Of a stretch of 64,000 nucleotides of DNA, positions 18,191 through 25,622 are shown piece after piece; position 1 is the stretch's first letter; every line of letters starts with the position of its first letter. The notes under the pieces were generated by a model. It saw only the letters and a list, made by a program, of their open reading frames with translations, was not told where the DNA came from and did no database searches. Both the position numbers and the translations under genes were made by a program. The DNA is from CAIWMF01 sp964402065 (GTDB taxonomy: Bacteria > Verrucomicrobiota > Verrucomicrobiia > Chthoniobacterales > UBA6821). The stretch lies in contig CAYOAN010000002.1 in NCBI GenBank assembly GCA_964402065.1, positions 186,001-250,000 on the forward strand. The letters are read 5' to 3'.

Positions 18191-18577
18191 ATGTTCTGTT
18201 CTGGAATTCATCACATTGCAATTATTTGCTCTTCTTATGATGTTTCAAAAAAATTTTATACCGAGATTTTAGGTTTTAAAATTTTGAAAGAAACTTATCG
18301 CAGTGAAAGAACATCTTTTAAGCTCGATCTTGAAATTCCTGGAGGAGGCCAACTCGAGCTTTTCTCTTTTGAAAACCCGCCGAAGCGCTCTTCGCAGCCC
18401 GAATCATGTGGGCTTCGGCATTTAGCATTTGCTGTTAATGATCTCCAAGCCGCTGTTCAATATTTGGTCGAGAGAGGCATTGTCTGCGAACCAATTCGTA
18501 TTGATGAATTGACGAGTAAACGATTTGTTTTTTTCAAAGATCCTGATGACTTGCCGTTGGAGCTTTATGAAAAATAG
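18191..18577 (+). CDS. VOC family (glyoxalase/YaeR-like) protein
   Basis: 128 aa, one complete vicinal-oxygen-chelate unit: first ligand His in GIHHIAIIC, the FYTEILGF helix, GGGQLELFSF, a second module beginning GLRHLAFAV, and a C-terminal Glu in DLPLELYEK. The spacing matches YaeR-like small VOC proteins, which bind a metal but whose substrate is not established. The ATG is 9 bp after pdxA, so the two are probably co-transcribed. Confidence 0.85.
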   Translation: MFCSGIHHIAIICSSYDVSKKFYTEILGFKILKETYRSERTSFKLDLEIPGGGQLELFSFENPPKRSSQPESCGLRHLAFAVNDLQAAVQYLVERGIVCEPIRIDELTSKRFVFFKDPDDLPLELYEK

Positions 18578-18646
18578 ACAAGATCAAGTGCAACGTGGAG
18601 AGTGTGAGGATTTTTTATGGGGTTGTTTAAAAAAATTCTAGAGAGG

Positions 18647-19136
18647 TGGACCCCAAAAACTGGAACAGTAGTTCAGCTTTAAAATGAGTGGAAAGGGAAG
18701 GTAAGAACAACCAACCTAAGGCACAATAAAAGCAAAGCGAAAAAGACACGACAACGCCTTTAAAACTCGAGTAGCGCTGGAAGCGCTCAAGGAAATAAAG
18801 AGTATTCAAGCAAGGTCCTTGGCTGCGAAGTCTCCAATACAATGGATGCTTCCCTTTGTCAGAAAGCGCTTCTTGAAGCCATTAGGCAGAGCAAGGCTCT
18901 TCCTGAAATCCTCAATACAGACCAAGGTAGTTAGTTTACTTTCTTGGAATAGATTGAAGAGTTAAAGAAACGTAGCATTGCCATCAGCATGGATGGCAAA
19001 GGTCGCTGGAGAGACAACATCTACATTGAACGTTTTTGGGATAGCATCAAATAGGAGTGCATTTTTTTAAAAGAATATAGGACGCTACCAGCCTTGGAAA
19101 ATGGGCTTCAGACGTGGATCAAGCGGTATAACACAT
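18647..19136 (+). mobile_element. IS3-family insertion sequence remnant
   Basis: The left end TGGACCCCAAAAACTGG is typical of IS3-family terminal repeats. A piece of OrfA follows (FKTRVALEALK...), apparently fused by deletion to part of the OrfB DDE transposase. Translation gives TMDA-like MDASLCQKALLEAIRQ, ILNTDQGS, then KKRSIAISMDGKGRWRDNIY, IERFWDSIK, a stop, and ECIFLKEYRTLPALENGLQ. Several stops interrupt it and no right end was found. Inactive. Confidence 0.85.
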
Positions 19137-19149
19137 AGCGCCACAATTC

Positions 19150-19514
19150 TTAGCAACGCATCCATCAGTAGCGTGAATGCCACTGATTATCTCCATCCCA
19201 ATCTAGCAGGTTATTGTGCTTCAAAAGCAGCCATCATCCAAATGACGAAGGCGCTTGTTGGTGAACTCGGCGATGCAGGGATTTGAATTAATTGTATTGT
19301 GCCAGGGCTTTTTCATATGTCTGCGACTGACTACAAATTTCAGACGGAAGAGCAGCGGGCTGAAATCAAGCGACTCATTCCATTACATTTTATCGCTAAG
19401 CCGAGCGATCTTGATGGCACGATTCTTTATCTTGCTTCCAACAAAGCTTCTCCTTACTTGACTGGGAGTATGATTGCGGTCGATGGTGGCATCTCGTGGG
19501 GTAGGGCACGATGA
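19150..19514 (+). pseudogene. truncated, broken copy of a short-chain dehydrogenase gene
   Basis: This matches the C-terminal half of the SDR at 24847-25614 almost residue for residue: YCASKAAIIQMTKALVGELG, then EEQR-EIKRLIPLHFIA, PSDLDGT, SNKASPYLTGS, VDGGISWG. It contains the YxxxK catalytic motif but lacks the whole NAD-binding half, which is replaced by the IS3 remnant. A TGA at 19284-19286 replaces the Arg codon in the motif GIRIN. It keeps the Trp in ISWG that the other copy has lost. Confidence 0.85.
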
Positions 19515-19643
19515 AAAGGAAAGAAAAATTTGTTGACTGCTTAAGCAAAAGGGTCGTATTGCTGGTTTTAGTTTCTAGTTTTAAGCTAGAGCTAAATTAA
19601 GAATAACATAACAAACCTATTAAAAACTAACCAAGATACTATT

Positions 19644-20129
19644 ATGAAAAAAACTACGTTTCTCAAAAAGTCTACTCTTGTTGGCTTGCTAATGATGGTG
19701 ATGGTTGCTTCTTATTGCTTGATGCTTCAGTCAGCTCAAGCCACAACTCAAAATGAAAATTATTCTTCTATCGTTAGGCTAGAAGAGAGTAATCAAAATG
19801 TTGGTCTTATCATCACTCCATTAGGGAGCAAAGCAGTTCCGGATCACGTTACCTTAAAGCAGGGACAGACGTTGGTCATTACCGGTACTGTCACTTCTGA
19901 TATTGGTTATTCTTTTAAGAGTATCACAGTGAATAAAAATCTCTGGCATTTTGTTCCTGTGCTTACCTCAGATGATAACAGCACGCAGACAGATTCTAAC
20001 TTTTCATTCAACTTCAAGGCCTCTAGCTCAGGTAAAGAAAAGTTAACCTTTGATGTCGTATTTACCAACGATCAGGGTGGATCAAAGGATCTCAATGATA
20101 TCTGTCCTATTGAAGTAACAGTGGAATAA
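19644..20129 (+). CDS. secreted chagasin-like (I42) protein
   Basis: 161 aa with a signal peptide (basic start, GLLMMVMVASYCLML, cleavage near AQA-TT). The mature part has the layout of chagasin-type cysteine-protease inhibitors. HVTLKQGQTLVITG is followed by a loop SDIGYSF at the place of the family motif NPTTGYxW, then FNFKASSSGKEKLTF and a final IEVTVE strand. The loop is not canonical, so inhibitory activity is uncertain. It stands alone, preceded by the SDR relic and followed by a strong terminator. Confidence 0.6.
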   Translation: MKKTTFLKKSTLVGLLMMVMVASYCLMLQSAQATTQNENYSSIVRLEESNQNVGLIITPLGSKAVPDHVTLKQGQTLVITGTVTSDIGYSFKSITVNKNLWHFVPVLTSDDNSTQTDSNFSFNFKASSSGKEKLTFDVVFTNDQGGSKDLNDICPIEVTVE

Positions 20130-20160
20130 AAAAACGAACTCGTTCTTTTAAAAATAAAAA

Positions 20161-20193
20161 ATGGCGTCGTCTATTGACGGCGTCATTTTTTTT
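20161..20193 (+). terminator. rho-independent terminator
   Basis: An 11-bp stem (ATGGCGTCGTC / GACGGCGTCAT, two G-U pairs) with a TATT loop is followed by eight T residues. It lies 31 bp after the stop of the chagasin-like gene and terminates that transcript. Confidence 0.9.
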
Positions 20194-20294
20194 GGACAAG
20201 ATTGCAAGTCAATATCACCTTTCATTTTATCTTGCCACGAACTGAACCTGGCAACTCTTACTTTATACGCCCATGAAAAATATTTCTTGAAATG

Positions 20295-20350
20295 GCCCTC
20301 GTTAGAGGGCGGAAGACCGAATGAACAGTCTCAACTTTTATTGAGCTGTT
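20295..20350 (+). promoter_or_regulatory. two leader hairpins before the ABC-F-like gene, with a 7-codon ORF
   Basis: GCCCTC-GTTA-GAGGGC (20295-20310) forms a tight stem. AACAG(T)CTCAA / TTGAGCTGTT (20324-20350) forms a second with one bulged base. A tiny ORF MNSLNFY (ATG 20321, TGA 20342-20344) preceded by GGAAG ends inside the second hairpin. This is the geometry of ribosome-dependent attenuation, which controls many antibiotic-resistance ABC-F genes. The structure is visible; the function is inference. Confidence 0.35.
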
Positions 20351-20378
20351 GCCCTTTAACACCTCAAGAGATTTTTTT

Positions 20379-20978
20379 ATGTCACCCATTCAGTTTAAAA
20401 ATGTCAGTCTCTCATTCCGAGAGAAGACTTGTTTCGAAAATTTTCATACTTCCATCAATCACGGAAGTCGTATTGCACTCATTGGTCGGAATGGAAGCGG
20501 CAAGTCGATACTCGATAAAGCATTCTTGGGAGATAAAAAAGTAATCACGAATGGTGATTGGTATCTTCCAAAATTAAAAGAGATTGGTTATCTCGATCAG
20601 CATTATTCAACGCTTTCATCAAATCAAACAGTTCTTGAATCACTCGCAGAGCTAGTCTCATGGCCTCACGCAGAGCTGCGACGTCATTTGAATGATTTTC
20701 TTTTTCGAAAAAATGAAGAGGTTCATCGTCCCATTTCACAACTTTCTGGCGGAGAAAAAGCGCGTCTCTCACTAGCTCACCTCGCTGCAAAAACACCTCA
20801 ACTCTTGATCTTAGATGAAGTGACGAACAATCTCGATTTAGAAATACGACAACATCTAATCAACATGTTCAAAGTCTACCCAGGTGCAATGATCCTTATT
20901 TCTCATGATGGCGATTTTCTTAATGAAGTTGGCATTGATGAGACTTATGATGTCTCAAAATGGAATGGTCAGCTTTAG
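20379..20978 (+). CDS. single-domain ABC-F-like ATPase
   Basis: 199 aa from ATG 20379; a TTG 30 nt upstream is less likely. One ABC ATPase domain only: Walker A GRNGSGKS, LDQHYSTLSSNQTV, signature QLSGGEKARLSLA, Walker B LLILDEVTNNLD, switch His in LISHDGDF. The EKARLSLA and LDEVTNNLD wording is that of ABC-F proteins (usually two domains and about 500-600 aa), which act on the ribosome. This is half that size and has no membrane partner nearby. It could be a truncated ABC-F that works as a dimer, or a relic that remains open. Confidence 0.7.
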   Translation: MSPIQFKNVSLSFREKTCFENFHTSINHGSRIALIGRNGSGKSILDKAFLGDKKVITNGDWYLPKLKEIGYLDQHYSTLSSNQTVLESLAELVSWPHAELRRHLNDFLFRKNEEVHRPISQLSGGEKARLSLAHLAAKTPQLLILDEVTNNLDLEIRQHLINMFKVYPGAMILISHDGDFLNEVGIDETYDVSKWNGQL

Positions 20979-21031
20979 AAAAATCAGTCAATTATTTACA
21001 GTGGTATGCAAATCATCATGTTCAATAAGCT

Positions 21032-21466
21032 ATGAACAATAATCGTAATAATTTGATTCCTACTTGGAGGCTCAAATTGCTCTTCGATGGAGAGTGTCCC
21101 TTTTGTAAACGTGAAGTTGCTTGGATGCAAAGGCGAAATAAAAATGGCTATCTTGCTTTTGAAGATATTAGTTCTCCAAATTTTGATCCTCAGATTTATG
21201 GACTGACTCAGGAGGAGGTGATGGGGGTGATTCATGGAGTTTTTAATGATGGGCTCATTATTAAAAAAGTAGACGTTTTTATCGAAGCTTATCGATTGAT
21301 TGGGTTGGATTGGCTCGTTGCACCTCTCTCCTGGCCAATTATTCGCACTATAGCAGCTTGTAGTTATGAAATTTTTGCACGTTATCGAGTTCCTTTGGGA
21401 AGTTTTCTAGGAGCACGATCTTGCAGTCTTCATTGCTGTCACTCGTCTCACAAGAGTTCCCAATAA
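21032..21466 (+). CDS. DCC-family thiol-disulfide oxidoreductase-like protein (DUF393)
   Basis: 144 aa. The family-defining start is present: KLLFDGECPFCKREV with Cys22 and Cys25. LAFEDI and the C-terminal half with a short hydrophobic segment (VAPLSWPIIRTIAACSYEIF) and SFLGARSC also match. DUF393 proteins are predicted thioredoxin-fold oxidoreductases; substrates are largely unknown. No clear operon partner. Confidence 0.85.
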   Translation: MNNNRNNLIPTWRLKLLFDGECPFCKREVAWMQRRNKNGYLAFEDISSPNFDPQIYGLTQEEVMGVIHGVFNDGLIIKKVDVFIEAYRLIGLDWLVAPLSWPIIRTIAACSYEIFARYRVPLGSFLGARSCSLHCCHSSHKSSQ

Positions 21467-21596
21467 AAGTTAGTAAACTAGGAAACCATGAAAGAAATAG
21501 CTGAATGGTCATCGAGCCTCTTTCATCGTGCAGAGCATTCTGATCTTGCTGTTGTTGTTATTGAAAATAGTTATCTGGTATAACTCAAAATTTTTT

Positions 21597-22412
21597 ATGA
21601 AACAGATTGAGATTTCTAAGTTAATCGAGGAGTTTTCTGATAAAGAAGTCATTTTTTTCACAGAAGAAGGCAAACTAATTTTAGAAAATGGATCTCCATT
21701 TTTATCTGTTACTGCAATGGTAGAGCGCCCTTCTATTGTGCTGCAGCATGCTCATACGAATGATGAGCTTTCAGTCGTGCGTGTGAGCATCAAGCGGAGT
21801 GAAGAGGACTTACATGGTGAGGGACTAGACCTTTTGTACCCACGTGACTATTTTCTTTCCATTGTCGATCAACCGAGAGTTGAAGAGAAAATTTTGCGGG
21901 CAGCGCATTGGGTAGTTGCCCATCAAATGCTTCAATTTTGCAGTCGCTGCGGAGTGAGGTTAGAAAAGGTTTTAGAGACCACTGAGAAAAAATGTCACCA
22001 ATGTCACCACTCTTTTTTTCCAAAACTCTCTCCTGCAGTTTTAGTATTGATTCAGAGAGGAGATGAAATTTTATTAGCGCGCGGACCACAACATCCACCA
22101 GGAATGTACACAGTTCTTGCTGGTTTTATCGACCTCGGCGAATCAGCGGAGCAAACGGTTCATCGTGAGGTGTACGAAGAAGTAGGGCTTGAGGTGGCAA
22201 ACTTAAAATATTTTGGCAGCCAAAGTTGGCCTTTTCCTGACAGCTTCATGATTGCTTTTACAGCAGAGTATCTTCGTGGTGATGTTAATATTGACCCCAA
22301 TGAAATCGAAGATGCACGCTGGTTTCATCGCGATCAGCTTCCGCTCTTGCCACCGCCGTCAACGTTATCGCGAAAGTTGATTGATGATTTTTTAATCAGA
22401 ACAAAAAAATGA
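21597..22412 (+). CDS. nudC: NADH pyrophosphatase / NAD-cap hydrolase
   Basis: Nudix hydrolase that cleaves NAD(H), and NAD caps on RNA in characterised homologues. 271 aa from ATG 21597; a GTG 69 nt earlier would add an unrelated hydrophobic leader and is disfavoured. The zinc ribbon CSRC...CHQC is followed by the Nudix box (GFIDLGESAEQTVHREVYEE, VGLE) and the NudC hallmark SQSWPFPDS (usually SQPWPFPxS). The stop overlaps the next start as ATGA, so translation of the following gene is probably coupled. Confidence 0.92.
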   Translation: MKQIEISKLIEEFSDKEVIFFTEEGKLILENGSPFLSVTAMVERPSIVLQHAHTNDELSVVRVSIKRSEEDLHGEGLDLLYPRDYFLSIVDQPRVEEKILRAAHWVVAHQMLQFCSRCGVRLEKVLETTEKKCHQCHHSFFPKLSPAVLVLIQRGDEILLARGPQHPPGMYTVLAGFIDLGESAEQTVHREVYEEVGLEVANLKYFGSQSWPFPDSFMIAFTAEYLRGDVNIDPNEIEDARWFHRDQLPLLPPPSTLSRKLIDDFLIRTKK

Positions 22413-22978
22413 ATTCTAAAAATAAATCATTAGCTGCATTAATGCTTGAGCCACTCAAAGAGCAAGGTTCACTTTCTCGAGAATTTATTCAATTAGGATG
22501 TCATCGTTGGAAAGAGGCGCTGGAATATGTCAATCGACTTAGGTATGCACGAAATGCTGATAGTAACAATTTTCATTTGGTGCTCGAAGAAAAACGAGGA
22601 ACGTGTAGCACGAAGCATGCTTTGCTTGCGGCTCTGGCAGAGGAACAGGGAGTGCCTCTCTTTTTGATGACAGGTCCTATGGAAATGAAGGCACAACATT
22701 TTTCACCCTTAGGGCCTGTGTTAAAAAAGTATCATCTCACCGCGATATTGGAGACGCATTGTTATTTGATGTACGAAGGAAAACGAATTGATGCAACCTT
22801 TCCAGGAAAAATAGAACATCCACAATCTTCTGATTTTCTCAAAGAATGGCAAGTGACTCCTTGCGATATCGGCGATGTAAAAATCAAACGTCATCAAGAA
22901 GAAATGAAACATTGGATTGTTGAGAAAAACATTCCTTATTCCTTTGAGGAAGTTTGGAAAATTCGTGAAGAGTGTTAG
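22409..22978 (+). CDS. transglutaminase-like fold hypothetical protein
   Basis: 189 aa. RGTCSTKHALLAALAEEQG (Cys near residue 65) followed by ETHCYLMYEGKRIDATFP (His about 118, Asp about 127) reproduces the Cys-His-Asp order and local sequence of the transglutaminase/NlpC-like cysteine protease superfamily. The Cys starts a helix and the His and Asp lie on adjacent strands. No close family comes to mind. It overlaps nudC by 4 bp (ATGA) and is followed by a GNAT and an HD gene on the same strand. The substrate is unknown. Confidence 0.6.
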   Translation: MNSKNKSLAALMLEPLKEQGSLSREFIQLGCHRWKEALEYVNRLRYARNADSNNFHLVLEEKRGTCSTKHALLAALAEEQGVPLFLMTGPMEMKAQHFSPLGPVLKKYHLTAILETHCYLMYEGKRIDATFPGKIEHPQSSDFLKEWQVTPCDIGDVKIKRHQEEMKHWIVEKNIPYSFEEVWKIREEC

Positions 22979-23000
22979 ATGCGCTTTCTAAAAACGACGT

Positions 23001-23483
23001 ATGAAGAACGAAGACTTATTTTCAAAATTACTTTTTCGACGAGCAACGATAGCCGATTTACCTGAGATTTTAAAATTGCTCGCTGAAGATGAGCTTGGAA
23101 AAGGACGAGAGTCTTTAGACTTAGACTTTCAAAGACGCTACGAAGCTGCTTTTGAAAAAATTGACCGTGATCCCAACCACAACCTCATGGTTGTTGAGCA
23201 TGGAACTCAGATCATCGGCACAGTTCATCTTACGCTACTTCCTTCACTCACTTTTCAAGGTTCAACACGACTGCAAGTGGAATCCGTTCACATTGCTGAA
23301 CCATGGCGTGGGCGAGGCATTGGAAGTTGGATGTTTGAGAAAATTTTTGAATCCGCCAAAAAAGAAAATGCTCCTATCATTCAGCTCACAACGAATAAAA
23401 AACGAGAGCGTGCAAAAAAGTTTTATGAAAGCTTGGGCTTTGAAGCGAGTCATGAAGGGATGAAGCAGCATATAAAATTTTAA
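23001..23483 (+). CDS. GNAT family N-acetyltransferase
   Basis: 160 aa, a single GNAT domain: FRRATIADLPEILKLL at the N terminus, an acidic ESLDLDF segment, central strands (LMVVEHGTQIIGTVHLTLLP), the acetyl-CoA loop WRGRGIGSWM (Q/RxxGxG/A), and the C-terminal AKKFYESLGFEASHEGMK. This resembles acetyltransferases of unknown substrate. It begins 22 bp after the transglutaminase-like gene. Confidence 0.88.
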   Translation: MKNEDLFSKLLFRRATIADLPEILKLLAEDELGKGRESLDLDFQRRYEAAFEKIDRDPNHNLMVVEHGTQIIGTVHLTLLPSLTFQGSTRLQVESVHIAEPWRGRGIGSWMFEKIFESAKKENAPIIQLTTNKKRERAKKFYESLGFEASHEGMKQHIKF

Positions 23484-23504
23484 AAAAAATCAAAAAATTT
23501 ACCA

Positions 23505-24398
23505 ATGCTACCAGAATCACTCTCAAAACTACTCACTCAGCAACTTCTATTCATTTTAGAAGTTGATAAATTAAAAAATGTCCTGCGAAAAAACCATGTT
23601 CTGACAGTGCCAAGAAAAGAAAATAGTGCAGAGCACTCATGGCATTTAATATTGATGGCCATGGTATTGGTAGAATATAGCAATGAAAAAATTGATCTTT
23701 TGCAAACACTCAAGCTATTAGCAATTCATGACCTTGTTGAAATCGAAGCAGGAGATACTTTTCTCTACGCTCGTAGTGATGCAGAGACATTGTTTTCCAA
23801 GGAGTTTCAAGCTGCAGAGAAAATTTTTAGCTTGTTGCCGAAAGAACAAGGAGAAGCATTTCTCAATTTATGGCTAGAATTTGAAAAGGGAACAACTTCT
23901 GAAGCTCGTTTTGCAAAAAGCCTGGATCGGTTTCTTCCGATGATTCTTAATTTTTCTTCCAACGGTGACATTTGGAGGGAATTTTCTATTACACCCTCGA
24001 TGGTTTTACAAAAAAATGAGTCAATAAACGAAGGATCGCAACAACTCTGGATAGCGGCTCAACAATTAATTGAGAAAGCCGTCCAAAACAGCTTTTTTAA
24101 AGAACCCGTTTGCATCACAACCCGACTCTACCTTGAAGATACCTACTTATTTGAAGCTCCTGCGACCATTCTTCATCAAGCTGAAGATGAAAAAGGAAAT
24201 TATTTTTTGCTGGATCAAACTATTTTCTATCCGCAAGGGGGGCGGACAGCCTTCCGATCAAGGCAAGATCATGTTGGAAGGGGAAGAGCTAGATATAACG
24301 CAAGTGCGTTAAGTAGGAGAGGAGATTCGTCATTATTGGAATGCGATGCCTCAAAAAGATTTGATTCAGAAAAAAATCTTCTCTCAATTGAATATTGA
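23505..24398 (+). CDS. HD-domain phosphohydrolase, fused in frame to a broken AlaX domain
   Basis: Residues 1-195 form an HD-domain protein of the YfbR/HDDC2 type (nucleotide 5'-phosphatase in known members): ENSAEHSWHLI, AIHDLVEIEAGDTF, FAKSLDRFLPM. The frame then runs without a Met into the start of an alanyl-tRNA editing domain (TTRLYLEDTYLFEAPATILH, FLLDQTIFYPQGG). At the G-run near 24236-24243 it shifts into an unrelated tail ending at 24398. The ancestral gene was probably an HD-AlaX fusion. The HD part may still work, with a scrambled C terminus of about 50 residues. Confidence 0.75.
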   Translation: MLPESLSKLLTQQLLFILEVDKLKNVLRKNHVLTVPRKENSAEHSWHLILMAMVLVEYSNEKIDLLQTLKLLAIHDLVEIEAGDTFLYARSDAETLFSKEFQAAEKIFSLLPKEQGEAFLNLWLEFEKGTTSEARFAKSLDRFLPMILNFSSNGDIWREFSITPSMVLQKNESINEGSQQLWIAAQQLIEKAVQNSFFKEPVCITTRLYLEDTYLFEAPATILHQAEDEKGNYFLLDQTIFYPQGGRTAFRSRQDHVGRGRARYNASALSRRGDSSLLECDASKRFDSEKNLLSIEY

Positions 24399-24831
24399 AC
24401 GACGTCTTTTGAATGCACGCTATCATACGGCGGGGCATCTGCTCGCTAACATTGTGGAAATTTTGTATCCTTCGCTGAAGGCCACCAAAGGTCATTCTTT
24501 TCCTAATGAAAGTTACATGGAGTTTCAAAATCCAGAAAACCTCTCTGCATTGGAACCAGAAAAAATCCATCTTGGTTTACAATGGGCGCTTCAATTTTGA
24601 TTTCCAACAACGAGTTTTGAAACCGATCCTCTTTCCTTCGAACAAGAGTTTTTTAAGCTTTCTTATCCAATTCCTGAGAATAAAAAATTTCGCATCGTAA
24701 GGATCGGAAAGTATTCTCCCATTCCTTGTGGAGGGACGCATGTTGCAGAGACGCGTGAGATCGGAGAAATGGAAATTGGAAAAATAAAAATCAAAGGCGA
24801 TCAAGTCAAAATTTCTTACCGTCTCCAATAA
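24118..24831 (+). pseudogene. alanyl-tRNA editing (AlaX) domain, frameshifted and with two stops
   Basis: AlaX proteins deacylate Ser- or Gly-tRNA(Ala). The start of the domain is in the HD frame. After a frameshift in the G-run at about 24236-24243 (QGGGQPSDQG) it continues in the next frame to 24831. That frame carries HTAGH (metal-binding HxxxH) and CGGTHV (CxxxH), both conserved. TAA at 24310-24312 and TGA at 24598-24600 interrupt it. The protein sequence between the lesions is well conserved, so inactivation looks recent. Confidence 0.85.
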
Positions 24832-24846
24832 TATGACTTCATTCCT

Positions 24847-25614
24847 ATGAGCCTCTTCGATCTTCATCACAAAACAGCTCTTGTTACTGGTGCTTCCAGT
24901 GGATTGGGAGAACAGTTCGCACGGTGTTTGTCACGCGCAGGAGCGCGTGTGATTTTGGCAGTACGGAGTTTTGAAAAATGTGAAATGTTAGCACAAGAGT
25001 TCAAGAATGCTTTGCCGTTGCAAATAGATGTTGCTGACAAAAATTCTATTCAACGAGCTTTTGAGTTACTGGAAGAACGAGGGGAGAGGATTGATATTTG
25101 TGTGAACTGTGTTGGTACTTATGGAGGAGCACCCATCTTTGGCGAGGATGATGAAATTAATTTTGAAGCAATGTTAGAAACAAACGTGCTTGGCACCTGG
25201 CATGTGACTCAAGCTGTGGCTCAGTAAATGAAACGAAATGAAATTCGTGGTTCCATCATCAACATCAGTAGTGTGAATGGAGCTGATTATCTTCATCCTG
25301 GAAGAGCAGGTTATTGCGCTTCCAAAGCAGCCATTATTCAAATGACAAAGGCCCTTGTTGGAGAACTTGGCGATGCTGGGATCCGTATCAATTGTATTGT
25401 GCCTGGTCTTGTTCGAACTCCCGCAACGGAATATAAATTGCAAACGGAAGAACAGCGCCAAGAGTTGAAGCGACTGATTCCTCTCCATTTTATTGCTGAG
25501 CCAAGCGATCTCGATGGAACATTGTTGTACCTTGCTTCCAACAAAGCTTCACCTTATATGACTGGAAGCATTATTACAGTCGATGGCGGAATCTCGTGAG
25601 GAGGTGCTCGGTAG
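24847..25614 (+). pseudogene. short-chain dehydrogenase/reductase gene interrupted by an in-frame stop
   Basis: A complete SDR layout in one frame: TGASSGLGEQFAR (TGxxxGxG cofactor motif), NCVGTYGG at the NAG position, SSVNGADYLHPGRAGYCASK (catalytic Ser, YxxxK), IVPGLVRTPAT, DGGIS. It resembles 3-oxoacyl-ACP reductase or gluconate 5-dehydrogenase-like SDRs. TAA at 25225-25227 (probably from CAA, in AVAQ-stop-MKRNE) splits it, directly followed by an ATG. The truncated copy at 19150 shows that the gene once ended ISWGxAR, so TGA 25597-25599 is a second, late stop. The 3' fragment could be translated alone but lacks the cofactor site. Confidence 0.85.
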
Positions 25615-25622
25615 CTTCGCTT

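Noticed and set aside
19284..25599. Reassignment of TGA to Trp, suggested by TGA codons in SDR and AlaX frames
   Set aside because: TGA ends intact genes at the expected place (gnd, nudC, dacA-like, proC), TGG is used for conserved Trp throughout, and TAA stops interrupt the same pseudogenes.
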